Assembly: GCA_018697195.1 (NCBI GenBank)
Contig: JAGMWU010000028.1
Location: forward strand, 5,580,405 to 5,644,404
Direction of reading: 5' to 3'
Length of the DNA: 64,000 bases
From: Certhia americana
Lineage: Eukaryota > Chordata > Aves > Passeriformes > Certhiidae
The translations under genes were made by a program, and so were the position numbers. Below the pieces are notes generated by a model. It was not told the origin of the DNA. It did no database searches and saw only the letters and a program-made list of their open reading frames with translations. Shown here in pieces: positions 29,770-41,734 of the stretch (its first letter is position 1; each line of letters opens with the position of its first letter).

Positions 29770-31100
29770 TCTAGTTCGTGTTTTTCAGCTGGCCAAAGCT
29801 GAGGAGGGAGATGAAGAAAGGGAAGCACAATAGACAAGCTCCCGAGGAAGGTTTGTGAGGGTAAGAAACACCCTTGCAATGAGGTTCAGAGTGGACCCCC
29901 TTGCTTTCTAACCTCCACACAAAGCCTAGATTCAGCTAGGTCTAATCTTAGCCTCAGATTTTGACAATGCTTTATGTTAAATGGAATTATCTATACAAAG
30001 TTTATAATACTTAATACTGAACAGCTACATGGATTTTTTTTAATTAATTCAGCATGCCATCAGTCATTTACTGAGGATCTGTTGCAACTAAGAAATCTCT
30101 CTGCCTTGGGCATGGAAGGACCTCTTAATTTCAGATAAGGGATCTGAAAACTTGAGTGGTACCCCAGTTCAAGGGGAGAGTCACTGGTATGCAGCCCACT
30201 GCCACTCAGGGACAGCTCAAATTTGGCTTATCCTGATGGTAACATTTACAGAGTGAAGTAGTTGGCTGCTAGTCAATAGTTTAGAGAAGACAGATGTCTT
30301 TGTTTTATCTCTGTTCTCTTCTTCTGTACTTCAGTTATTTTCCACTTTTGGGCTTTGAAACCATCTTTAAAAGTATTTTTCCAAGGCACCTTCACTTCCT
30401 TGTACACAAGCCAGGAGCTTTCCAGCTCACAGGTCCACCACATGGTGTGAGCATAATCACTCCCCTGTACTAAGCCAGGAACTTTCCAGCTTGCAGATCC
30501 ACCACAGGGTGTGGGGCCTGTTGCTCCACAGTTGGACTTATCCAAAGTGCAGCTGAGGGTCAAGTGTATCCATAAGAGTCACCACAGCAATATTTATAAA
30601 ATTACCTTGGGACCTCAGTTGCCATCTGTCTCTGTCACTGGTTATGTTCCTGTATTTGCAACTCTTTTTTCAATAGACAGGAGACTTTTCTTCTAATGAC
30701 AAGGTTCAGTGTCAGCACATGACTGGTTGTTACAAATGGAGATGAGAGCTGAGACAAGCCCTGCCTTTGACTCAGATTTCTGGCAGTAGCTCTGTTTGAG
30801 GTGCCCTGCACCCCAAATGTCTCTTGTTTGCAAGACTTCTTTTTAAGAATGGCCAATTAGGTCTATTTCAAAATGAATTATTTCTTGCATAGACACAAGA
30901 TAACAGACTTGGGACTTTAAACAGACTGCTTACTACACATGATGAAACAAAATCAGCTACTAGTAGATAGAAAGGTACCTATATTACAGCTAGTGAAGAA
31001 ATAGTATAAGAGTCAATGTAACTTAGCATCAAATTGATGATGGAGTACACATAAGGGCCTTTCACTCAGTTCTTGGGAAAATATCTGTGGAATTTGCGTC
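29770..31100. other. no gene seen; short internal tandem duplication at 30400-30520
   Basis: At 30400-30520 two adjacent copies of about 60 bp (AAGCCAGGAGCTTTCCAGCT, then TAAGCCAGGAACTTTCCAGC, each followed by a CCACCACAGGGTGT-like end) lie head to tail. The rest is AT-rich with no recognised gene. Confidence 0.55.
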
Positions 31101-31109
31101 CAAACTCTG

Positions 31110-31250
31110 GGAGAAGTCCTACACATTTCCAAGATATGTGTAGGAAACTTCTGCGTCCATGAAAGTTTGTGCAGCTTTTATAGTTTTATAGTTTATTGTA
31201 AAGTGAAGTGTCTGTCAGTCAGAAATTCCAGCTTATATCCCCACAAGACC
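31110..31250. mobile_element. dispersed repeat, LTR-like, copy 2
   Basis: Second copy of the element at 10340-10650 (shared CACATTTCCA, TTCTGC, GTGTCTGTCAGTC and CCAGCTTAT in the same order), with an extra TTTTATAGTTTATAG stretch. Confidence 0.5.
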
Positions 31251-31259
31251 AGTTGTTTA

Positions 31260-33730
31260 TTGTCAACTGGGAGTTCCTCCCCTGGTGCCAGAGAGTGATA
31301 ACTTACTACCCAGAGACAGCTCACCGGTCAGACAGGCCAGCCTGGGTTATCTCATCAATTCATCTGATGGGGGGACAGTGCCCAGAGCTATGGCACCAGC
31401 TGATGGACAGGACAGATCAGCTCTTCTGTGGTGGGGGACATCCTGCCACACTGGTTTCCAGGCAGCAGCTGGAGTTACTAAGCAGACAGGCAGAAGTGAC
31501 AGCCCCTACTGGCTTTAAGCAAAGATCTTGGGTTCCCACCTGGCTTTTTGGTCCTTTCTTCAGTTATGTAAGCCTGTGGTGCATACCTGAGCATATTTTG
31601 TGGAATACCCCATCAGAAATGCCAGGTGGATCTGTTCCAGCTGCTGTGGTTGTCTTTGACAAAGCCCTGGTCCTCTCACGTTCTCACCAGGGGTGTATCA
31701 GCAGGAGTAGGCTGGGTGAAGGGAGCTCCTTTCTGGCCAGCTTGCCTTCCTGCACTTCTCCTTTGCTTGCCCATCAGTCAGTGCTGAGGGTACTGGGGGC
31801 TGTCTTTGCCCTCCATCAACAAAAACCCTTTTAGAGCAGGTTACAGTAACTTGCAGGAGAAAGTGAGGCAACAGAAGCCATGTCTTTGTGGTTCCCTTTT
31901 CTTAGAGAACAAATGGGATCTTGCATGCAATGCCAGGTCTGAGCAGGATGGTATTGCCCAGGCTATAAACCAGAAGGGAAAAAACACTCAGTGTAATGGA
32001 GGGTAAGCTGGGAGGAGGAAAAGGAGAAGAAATGAGATGTTAAGGATGCTTTATAGTGGCAGGAAATAAGATGAATGCAATGGCATTATTTGTGCGTCCA
32101 CCCTCTCGGCTAATTATGTCAGCACTATGATCAGACCCAGTCCAGCAGAAGTTAGAAGTCCTGGAGATTATAAATTTCCCACAACCTGGGAACATAGGAA
32201 GAACAATTGGGTAGAGGAAACAAGCTCAAGTTAGTACTTCTGTCCAGCAAAGACAACAGCAATGAACTTTTATAGATAACAGAAACTGATAGGAAAGGTA
32301 TGGTTGTTCTAACCAGAAAATCACCTCTGAGTTAGTCAGTGGGCACCAAAAGTCTGTCTTTCACACCCAAAGCTGTAAGAAACTGGGCTTCACACATTCC
32401 AGGGTGTGTGGTTCCATTACTGTAAGGTGAAAAAAACCCCAGCTCATGGCCTCAGGGACAGCCTCCCTGCATGTGCCAGCCCAGGGAACAAGTGCCTGGC
32501 AGCACTGGTGCTGCTGAGGCTGAATTATAACAACCCCCTGAATTCAGACATGTGTGGCCCTGCAGCATCCTTCCAATCCAAACCATCCTGTAAGTGCATG
32601 ATGATTCCATGATTCCTGGCCTTTTGCAAGCATCCTTTGCTTGTTTATTTATAACTTACTGGTTAGGTAGGGGATGAACCACTCCTGGAACTGCCTTTTG
32701 CAAACCAAAATGGGGGTGTGCAGATGCACAGCTGCCATGTGGCTGCCACCCTGGGCACCCCAATTGTGAGAGCAGAGCCACCACAGCTGTGAGGTCAGAG
32801 CAACTGCCTGCACAGCCCTGTGGCACGGGGACAGAACCCAGAGTGGCTGTGTGGCTGTTGCACTGGGCAGACATCACCTCCTGCTGCATCTGAGGAGGTA
32901 GATCCGAGTTCAGAGGGATGGGGAGGAGAAAGGCTCATAAGACAAGATATTATGGGTCTTCCAAACCATTGGCAGAGGTGACTGTGGAGCACAGCACTGC
33001 CCAAGGAGCTGGTATGGAGTGAGCTGCTCCTGCCCAGGGTGTCAGTTGGAACAGTAGGATGGTTGTCAGTGGGGTTGGAGCAGCATAGGGAAGCTTACAG
33101 GTTTTCTGAAGACCAGCCCTGTGATGTGTGAAGTCCCCTTTCTATGGAGATGGGTCCTAGCTGAAGAAGAGAGAATCAAGAGACAGGCATAACTTTACTC
33201 TGGTTTCTTTTCTAAGGGATGCTTTTCAGGCTTATTTGGCAACTGGCAGGTGCCTTTGTCTCCCTGGGCAGAAATTTTCTGAGTCTGTGCCATCCTCACA
33301 GAGTGCACACTACATGTTTCTACAGTGGACAGGGGGCAGGATGGGAATGTCTGAGGGCCAGTGCAAGCCTAAAGGGAGAGCAGAGGGGGTTCCCTAACCA
33401 GCAGCCCAGGGCTCTCATTTGGGTGATGAAGCTTGAGCACTGCTTGTGCTGTGGCCAATCTCAGGCACAGCAAGGCCCCTTGGCAGTGTCACTGACACAC
33501 CAGAGCCAGAGCCTCCAGCTTTGGCTGCAGAAAGACAAACTGCTGCATAACCAAGCACTAAGAGGGGAGCCAAGCATCTGCAGGGGAAGGGTTCTCCCCA
33601 GCTCTGGCAAGAGACCATGCAGGTGTGGGAGAGCCCTGGCACTAAAATCAGGCAAAACTCCTGCGCTTCCTTGCTGGGAAGGGGTTCGCCTAAGTCTTGG
33701 GTAATTGACAGCCCCAGGATTCCCTCTTTT
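31260..33730. other. no gene recognised
   Basis: A 208-codon open frame (31208-31834, +) shows no domain, no exon boundaries and no family resemblance, and is not called as a gene. A decayed CR1 3' tip lies at 32565-32615 (CCTTCCAATCCAAACCATCC, then GATTCCATGATT). The 5' exons of the SUN-domain gene may be hidden in the right part of this stretch. Confidence 0.45.
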
Positions 33731-33741
33731 TCAGGCAAAAG

Positions 33742-36700
33742 ATGGTCCTGCTGAGGAAGTGCTTTAAAATCTTCACCTTGTTGCTCTCAGTGACTCTCGG
33801 TGAGTTTTCATGAGCAAACAACTGAGACAGACAGCCTGGCTGTGCTGGATACCAGCTTCCCTTCAGGGCCATTATGTGCAGCCCAAGTGCTTCCTGAGTG
33901 TGCCCTTGACTGGGACTGGCTTTCAGACCACCAGTAAGACTCCCAGGGAGTCTCACAGCCATGCTACTGCTCTGGCCACTGGTCTGAATGGCTTGCTGCA
34001 AGGCTGCGAGAGAGGGGCAAAGGTATTTCCAGAGCTGAACTGGGGATGCCCAGAGGGGAGGGGCTGTGCAAGGGGAGGGATGGGGAGGTACCTCTCCTAG
34101 CCCATATAGCCTGTTCCTGGTGCTGGCTGAAGTGAGGGGAAACAGGGAGTAGAACTGGGGCAACAAGCACAACTGCAAACCATGCTGTGATATACCCTAA
34201 AGCCTGGGCTGATGGCCCTCAGTCAGAGCTGCATCCTGTCTCTGCACCCCACATTCCACTCCCCTCAGCTAACCTGCTGCCTGACCCCCAAGGCAGCAGG
34301 GAGCAGACAATGGGCCCTCAGGGTTTGCTGCAAACCCCAGCCCAGGAACTGTCTCGGTGGTGTGAATTGCAGCTGGTGTTTTCTGTGGGAGTGCCCTGTC
34401 AGGATGGTCACCGTGGACAAAGGGACTGTTGGAGGTTAGTGACTTGTGGGACAGGCACCTCCTGCAAGGGAGTGTTGCTGATGGTGGCTGGATAAATCTG
34501 AGGCTCTTCTGCTTCTACACAGCATGACCCAAAGAAGAGGCAGATTGTGTAGTCTTCCCTGGGAAGCCATGGTGATTCTGGTAGTAGGTGTTCTAATGGA
34601 GAATTTTCTCTTTCAGGAGCTCTCAAGTGCATTTCCAGCAGGACTGAAAACCCTCTGGTAAGAGAGATTTCCTGAACTGGAACTGTGTCTGTGCAGAATT
34701 GTCAGCTGACCTTGTGCTACCTGTGCTCAGTTTCCACACAGCAAAGGCTCCTGTACTTCTGTCCTTTGTCTTTTGTTCAGCTTGGGCTGGAAAGAAGCAC
34801 TGGCAAAGCAGGGAAAACCCCTGTGTCTCTTCACTGAGCTCAGGTGCTTCACAGAAGGAATGGGCTGCTTTGACAATATCTGTTTTTCTGTTCCTGCAGG
34901 ATTTCACACACTTTGATTGAAACCCAAAAGTTGCATAATCTGCTGGAAGAGTTGGCTCAGCTGAGGGCGGAGATCAGTAGTTTGAAGGTTTGAAGGTGAT
35001 CCTGTTATTTTGGGGAAAGAGGCTTGGCTGGGCAGAGCCCCCAAGGAATCTCCTTGGCTTTGTTGGTGGGATCAGAACGTTGTGTTGTGGCCACAGATGC
35101 TGTTGCTCAGTCCTCGTGGCTCTGGTCAGTAGCACAGAGTTTCCCAGCTCTGTGGGCATGGCTTGCCTTGCATGGCTGACACTGAGCTCTGTCTCTGAGG
35201 GTGATGGCAGTGTGCTGAACTGTCCCCTGATGTGGTCCTTTCCTGTTTGCTCATGGCTTTCCTAGGAATTGACCCAGGTAGCTTTGGAATCCTGTGTCAA
35301 GACAGACTGGGCCCTTAAGAGCTCTGGTAAGGACACAAGGAGCCCAATCTCCTTGCCTTGTGCTTGTCTGTGTTCTGTCCACAGTCTCCACAAGGATGAC
35401 TGGGTTTGCCCCCACACAGGTTCCTGTGGGGATGACACAGGAATGACAACGTTCCTGTGTGGATGGAGGGGCTCTCTTCCTCTCCACTGCACCTGGAGAA
35501 GGAATGGCTGTCTTGTCCTTTGCTTCCTCCCAGCACTCTTAGCCCTGTGGGAGAGGCAGCCACCAGGCATGTGGCTGCTGTCATTGTCCTTTGCAGCTGG
35601 GCACCCTGCAGGGCAGGGTGATGCAGACAGGACAGGTGGACATGGAGCTGGCCAGTGGCATCAGAAATGGTGTCTGAGCACCACGCCCTGCCAGTTTGTA
35701 GCCACTTGCAGCCATTTGCTCTCTCTTCCTTACAGGAGCCACCATTGACACACGAAGAACTTCCCAGACCTACAACTGTGAAGAGAACAGTCTCTGCAGG
35801 ATTTTGCGCTTCTTCTGGACTGCTAGCCCTCCTGATACCATTCTGCAGGTATCTTAGCAGAAATCATCAGATTTCTTCCCTCCTGTGAATTTGGGAACCA
35901 TTTTTAGGGGCTCTCCCCTCAGTCCAGTGGTAGAGGTCAAGCCCACAGTGGAGACTGGATCCTGAAATCAAAGCTGGAACACAGGGCTGGGCTTGTTAAG
36001 AAGCAGTGTGAAGTTCAGCCTATCTGAAGGGGAGTGGAGCCAAACTGAGCTCTACTGCTGCATTCTGCCCACAGTCCCTGGCCACAGTGGTGTGAAAGGA
36101 TTTCTTTCTACCTGGTGACCCTGTCTCCACTGTCAACCCTAAGAACTGCTTTTCAGTGTGGGAGGTGGGAGGAGGGGGAATGCCCTACAGAGTTCCTGGG
36201 CAGAGCTTGTCCCTGAGTAGGATTGTTTTGTAAGCAGTAATCTCTGTTCTGCCATGCTGAGCCCACTTTGGCAGGCAGGGAAGTTCTGATTCTGTCCATT
36301 TCCTCACATGCCCCTTATTTTCAAGCTGAAATAGAGCCCACAGACATGTGGCTTCAAGCTACATGGGCAGTTGTGTTTGCCCACACGTCATTGCTCTTGT
36401 GTTCTGTTGCAGCCAAATGTTTTTCCAGGAAACTGCTGGGCTTTCAAAGGGCATCAGGGCCAGGTTGTCATCAGGTTGCCAGCACGAGTCTACCTGACTG
36501 CCATCACAGTGCAGCACATCACCAAAGATGCCTCTCCAAGTGGGACCATCATCAGTGCCCCCAAAGACATTGCTGTCTTTGTAAGTCTGCTGGACACTGC
36601 TGGTGGGGATCTGGCCCTAGGGGGAGGTCAGGGTAAGGTCTTGCTTGCTTTTGAGCATCCTCTGAGCTTTGTGCCCTGCACTGCCTTGCTCAGTGTGACA

Positions 36701-37950
36701 CTTCAAGGGCTTGTGAAATCCATCCTTCTTAAGACGGGTTCTGGCCAAGCAGCTAAGGGCTCTTGACCAAAATGCAAGGCAGAGACCGAGCTCTACACTA
36801 ACCAATGCCAGACTACTGCCAGAGCTCTGGGACAGGCTGGGTACGTAAGAGGGCTGATCCAATCTGTACATTGTCAGAACGAGCCTGACTTGCTCTCCTT
36901 GTGCTTTGCTCCCAAGGGAGTGGATGTAGACAGAGAAGAGGAAACCCTCCTGGGGATGTTCACCTACAATGTGGAAAAAGACCCCATGCAGACTTTCCCT
37001 CTGAAGGTATGCTCCTCATGTGGGGAGCCAGATGCCAGGGAGCAAAACAGGTTTGCTTGCAAGTCCATGGCAGGGAAGGTGTGAATGTTTCCTCCCTGGG
37101 CAGAGGGTCCTGGATCGCTGCTGAAAGAGACCTGGTGGGGATTGGAGGGCTGAGTAGCACATGGCTGTGGTAGCCAAAGGACAGGGTCAGGCCCATGGCA
37201 GCACAGCTCCTGAGAGATCCCTGGCTGCAGTCACTGCCTTCAGAAAGGCCAGGTGCACATGCAGCCACACCACCCAAACAACAGACAGACCTTGTGCCAT
37301 GGAGAAACGAGGACAAGTGGTGGCAAAAGCCATCAGACATCACTGTTGTTCCACTCTGTGCCCAGCTGACAAGCTGGACAGTGCTGCCCCAGCACACCAT
37401 GCTCCTCCTCTCCCGACTGAGACTTGATCTCAGTCTGCCAGGAGGGAGACAGGCAGAGGGGATGGCAGGGGCTCAGTGGGGTGACCCAGCAGTGGGGTGA
37501 CCCAGCAGTGGGGTGACACACCAGCCCCACACACAGTAGCACATCCCCAGCCCCTCTGTGAGCACAGAGCAAGGGGCAGAGGGAAAGGAGATGTAACCCC
37601 ACCTGGGGCAGCATGCAGAGAATACCAAGAGCCTTTCCTTGCCCCCAGCCTCCCCAGCAGCCCTAGTACCACCAGTGAGCTTCAGATCTCTGTTTCTTCT
37701 CCCAGCTACTTTTGGGAGCTTCTTCCTTGAGCAGAAACAGTGCTGGCAGGGTAAGATATATTGATTTCACTGCTGCTTTTAATGCCCCCCTTTTCCCTCT
37801 TCACAGAACATGCTGCTCCCCAGAGCCTTTTCACATGTCAAACTTCTCGTAAAGAGCAACTGGGGAAACCCGTGGTATACCTGCATTTACCGAGTGAAGG
37901 TTCATGGAAAGATGGAAAAACCAGAAAGCCTCAACCAAGGGCCAAGATAA
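33742..37950 (+). CDS. SUN-domain protein, SPAG4/SUN3/SUN5-like
   Basis: SUN proteins sit in the inner nuclear membrane and bind KASH proteins in the perinuclear space (LINC complex); the short SPAG4/SUN3/SUN5 group is mainly testicular. Exons: 33735-33799 (MVLLRKCF then a hydrophobic membrane segment), possibly 34617-34657, 34900-34987 (heptad-like coiled coil, LHNLLEELAQLRAEISSLK), 35266-35326, 35736-35848 (GATIDTRRTSQTY), 36413-36580 (FPGNCWAFKGHQGQVVIRL), 36917-37006 (EEETLLGMFTYNVEKD) and 37807-37950 (VKSNWGNPWYTCIYRVKVHG, stop TAA). The last five exons have canonical sites and join in phase (61, 113, 168, 90 and 144 nt), giving a complete SUN domain ending in the family's Tyr-Thr-Cys-x-Tyr-Arg signature. 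The VEK, QTFPL and SNWG pattern is closest to SPAG4. The 5' end is uncertain: the first exon ends in phase 1 but the coiled-coil exon needs phase 2, and the candidate 41-nt exon between them does not fix it. Confidence 0.85.
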
Positions 37951-37955
37951 ATAAA
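37950..37955 (+). terminator. poly(A) signal overlapping the SUN-gene stop codon
   Basis: AATAAA begins with the last A of the TAA stop (37948-37950). If used, the 3' UTR would be only some 15-30 nt. An alternative AATAAA lies at about 38870. Confidence 0.55.
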
Positions 37956-38084
37956 GAAGAAAACACAAAAAGAAGAAAGGACAGGGGGCAGAAGGGGAGT
38001 GGGGGGAATGATGTCACAGCCCAGTGTTGATTTAGAGGATGCATGTGGGACTGTGTCAGGTGAGTTTTAGGTAAGGTATTAGGA

Positions 38085-38500
38085 ATTATAGAATCATTTA
38101 ATCCCCTCTGCTCAAAGGGACCCACAAGGATCATCAAGTTCAACTCCTGGCCCTGCATAGGACAGCCCAAACAACCACACCACGTGTCTGACAGCTGGCT
38201 CAGTGCCGTGACCAGTACTCTGGGATCCCTGTTGCAGTTCCCAACCACCCTCTGAGTGAAGAACCTTCTGGGTAAAGAACCTTCTGGGTGAAAAACCTTC
38301 TGGGTAAATTACAGAATCTGCCGAGCTGGAAGGGACCCACAAGGATCATCAAGTCCAAATCCTGCAACCCCTGGTCCTGCACAGCACCACCCCAATAAGC
38401 ATCCCATGTGTCTGACAGCTGGCTTGGTGCTGTAGCCAATTCATTGGAGAACCTGCTCCAGTACCTGACCACATTCTGGGATCTGGTTCTTCACCCAGAA
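38085..38500 (-). mobile_element. two adjacent CR1 3' ends, antisense
   Basis: Two head-to-tail copies of the motif GGGACCCACAAGGATCATCAAGT, starting at about 38118 and 38333, each followed by CTGACAGCTGGCT. Between them lie three copies of a CCTTCTGGGT(A/G)AA unit (38260-38305). Confidence 0.8.
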
Positions 38501-38504
38501 GGTT

Positions 38505-38685
38505 CTTCACTCAGAAGGAGAATGTTCCTTACCCAAAGGTTCCTCATCTGTTTCTTCTGGACAGTTACAGGCTCTTCAGAAGGGGTAGGCAGGACAGAAG
38601 AGGTGTAGGGGTCCCTTCCATGTCAAAGGCTCCATGATTCCATGATTTCATGATTCCATGATTTTATGATGCTATGATTCTATGA
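38505..38685 (+). mobile_element. CR1 3' end with octamer tail, sense
   Basis: Ends in about seven ATGATTCC / ATGATTTC / ATGATTCT octamers (38633-38685). Together with the antisense pair to its left it forms an inverted arrangement, with CACCCAGAAGGTTCTTCAC at about 38490 complementary to the CCTTCTGGGT units at 38260-38305. Confidence 0.85.
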
Positions 38686-38954
38686 CCAGTTGTTTCCAAC
38701 CCATCTCTTCTAAATCCCTGACAGAGTGGTATATGTGTCCTATCCCAGAAACAGAATGGAATCCACAAGTCCAGGGTTGAAGACAATGGCAGAATGCATG
38801 GAAACCTCTACTCCTTGACCATGGATGTGCAGTGAGAGACTAATTTGTGCCAGAACAATTGACTAAAAAAAATAAAGCCATAGACCCTGGGAATTGTACT
38901 TCAACCTTTGTTTGATCAGTAGAACTGTAAGCAGTAAATAAGGAAGTATAGGAT

Positions 38955-39230
38955 GGGGACTCCACCACCTCCCTGGGAGCCCCTGTCAAGGCTTGACCAC
39001 CCTTTCAGTGAGGAAATTCTTCTTGATGTCCACCCTGAGCCTCCCCTGGCACAGCCTGAGGCTGTTCCTACTCCTCCTGCCCCTGTTTCCTGGGAGCAGA
39101 GTCTGACCTGACCCCCCTTTGCTGCCCCCTCCTATCAGGGAATTGTGCAGAGCCAGAAATTCCCCCTGAGCTTCCTTTCCTGCAGGCTGAGCCCCTTTCC
39201 CAGCTCCCTCAGCTGCTCTTCATCAGACTG
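38955..39230 (-). mobile_element. CR1 internal 3' fragment, antisense
   Basis: GTGAGGAAATTCTTCTTGAT, CCCCTGGCACAGCCTGAGGC, and GTGCAGAGCCAGAAATTCCC followed by AGGCTGAGCCCCTTTCCCAG. The same segment occurs at 1905-2000. Confidence 0.88.
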
Positions 39231-39234
39231 ATGG

Positions 39235-40685
39235 CATATGACTTTTAGCTAGAAATTCTCTTCAAACTCCTTTGTAGAAACCTCCTGCTGCTTTATTGTC
39301 AATTAAGACAATCTAGGACAGGGATTTAATTTTTTTGTTACCAAAGATTCAGTAAAATATAAAAAAAACACCTTAACACCAATGCAGCATTAAGAAGTAG
39401 GCATTCTTTATTCAGCTGGATGTGCAGGGGTGGGGGTGGGAGGGAAATAGCTCCTCCCAAAGCCTTGCATGCTGAGTACAGGGAAGTTTCTGTTTATATT
39501 CTGTATTTTTTTATACATATTCATTGATTGTCCCGGAGTAAACATACATATGATAATCATTTCCCCAAAATCATTAATATATTTCCCCTTCCCTTTATGC
39601 CTGTGTTCTTCTGTCCCGGGGGTCTCTCTGGTGGTGCCTGGTGGCTGTAGACCCCAATGTTCCAGGTGACCTGGCTGAGTTGGCAGGACACTGAGACTGG
39701 TGAATTTCCAGTTCTCCCTCTTGCACAATGAGCATTGTGCAGTTTCCATTGCCCAGTCATTCTGGAGAGCAAGCTTTGTGTTAGCTCACCAGGTGTAGGC
39801 CATTTATCATCTGGCAAAAATTTTATTTATGGCATTATCTTCATTCTTCCCCTTAACCCAGAGTGTTAAATTTAAAAAGGCAGAACTTTTAAGTGAGGTA
39901 ATAACATTTTTAGTACTCCCATTAAAAAAAAAAATCAACTCAGGGAACAAATATTCTTCCTCACAACCAATGTATGGAAGCAGCTCACTCTACTCAGTTG
40001 AGCTTCAAGTCTGAGATGCCGGGGAAGCCCCTGGCAGCAAAAGCTCTGACAAGTGAAACTGTCACTTCTCTTATGAGTCAGACAAGTAAAACAATCCTAC
40101 ATGGAAGCACCACTGACTGGTAAAGAAGCCAACTTCAAACTATGGCACAGAATGAGCAGCTGAGCAGTGAACCCTGCTGCAACTAAAAGCTATTCAGGTG
40201 TTACATTTCCCCAAAGAATTCCCACTGTTCCTTCAAATAATGTAGGAAAGCTATTGTTGGAAATGTGAGCCTCTTTTTTTTCATTTCCTAAAATATTTCA
40301 AGTTTAAATCTTATCTGACAGTTGAATCTCAAGTCACAAAGTTGTGCAAAACTTCGTTTAAAAAGTCCAACTTTTTACACAAAGTGGGTCTTGGAAACAA
40401 ATTCTGGACTATGCAAGGGTAAATAAAATAGCAAGTACATATTTCATAGTTCATTACAAATTTTATAACACCTGTCACTCATTTCAGAACCAGCTACTCA
40501 ATTGTAAAGCCAAGCACTAAAGTTTTATGCTAAACAAACTGTCTCCATGCAACACATTCTAAAAGTGCCTTAGTAAAGGAGATCCCTTTCCCAGAAACAA
40601 TAAAATCTGCCTAGAATAAAACCAGAAGCATCACTGAAACTGTGGGAAAAACCAAAACTCTCCAACATTTTTAGTGTTAGAGAAT
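39235..40685. other. no gene seen
   Basis: AT-rich, with T- and A-runs (39360, 39925, 40276). Only short open frames. Confidence 0.55.
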
Positions 40686-40689
40686 CAGT

Positions 40690-41000
40690 GCATTACTTCA
40701 TTCTGGCCAGGATGTTGTTCTGGCCGGGATGTGCAACAGAAATAATTTCATCCACATAACCAGGGTTGTGCAGAGAAAATAATCCCATGACACATGAATT
40801 TTACCAGATTTTTCACAAACTTTATACAGTCAAAACCCATAGAGATACATTAATTCAATGTTCATTGGTTCCAAGTTTTGCAGTTCTTAGTATTTGGTTT
40901 CTTATTGGTTACAGATCTCTTTAGCATTCTCCGATGCTAATTAGGTCCTAATTCTTATCTATCTCTTATCTATATTTTCCCAGATCAGGTATCTCTGACC
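40690..41000 (-). mobile_element. LTR-like repeat, copy left of the lysozyme gene
   Basis: Shares CATTACTT-ATTCTGGCCAGGATG, ATAATTTCATCCACA, CAGGTTGTGCAG, CTTAGTATTTG and TATTGGTTA with 47750-48010 in the same orientation. The inverted CCAAT (ATTGG) boxes suggest an antisense LTR. A 15-bp piece (TTCTGGCC(A/G)GGATGTTG type) is duplicated near 40700-40730. Confidence 0.7.
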
Positions 41001-41004
41001 ATGC

Positions 41005-41730
41005 CAGAGGTGATGTTTGGAATTGATGGTTGTTAGTGGTCGTTATCTTTTGTGTGTATTCTGTGCTACCCCCAGCCTGCTGAGATGTTAAGCTCATCAG
41101 GCCTAGAGTGGTCAAAGAGTTCTTTGAAAAGAAATTTCAATTCCTTTCCATTTGGACAAAGGCAAACAAAACCCCTGACTAAAGTTACACAAAAAAATTT
41201 AAACTTGGTACAATTTCCAACAAGAGGGCCCCCATAAGCACCCCACTGAGGTAGAGGGTTGTAGAAGCATGGACTCCTTTCTTCTCTGGAATTCACAGCA
41301 AAGGTGAGGCCTTTGCACAGTTTCCTCTAACTTAGGTGATGTAGGTTGACATAATAATACATAAAGAAGCCAATGATTTCTCCTACCAATGTCCTCTATG
41401 ACTTCTAGAGAAGAAAAAAGAAGCTCTTCTATCCAACACCTCATTCACAATCCCCTCCCAAAAATGCTCTGTTAATCCTCAATTCTTCCTTCTTCAAAGC
41501 TGTATACGGCAGCATGAAAGGGAAAAGAGCTTGCTTTGGAGCTAGAGGAGGAAATAAACCATAGAGGACCCTTTCAAGGACTGAGAAACCTGAAAACATG
41601 TAAAGGGAATAGAATTTCTGCATCCTGAGTCTGTCAACCAATGTGGTTAAGCCCTAGCAGCCACCAAGCCCCACACAACCACTCCCTCACTCCTCCACCA
41701 GCAGGATCAGGGAGAGAATCAAAAGGGTTA
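41005..41730. other. no gene seen; possible ERV-derived sequence
   Basis: Between two LTR-like copies. Short antisense frames only, no recognised retroviral motif. Confidence 0.4.
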
Positions 41731-41734
41731 AAGC

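Noticed and set aside
31208..31834. 208-codon + frame
   Set aside because: No recognisable domain, no splice context, and its 5' end overlaps a dispersed repeat. Kept as unassigned.
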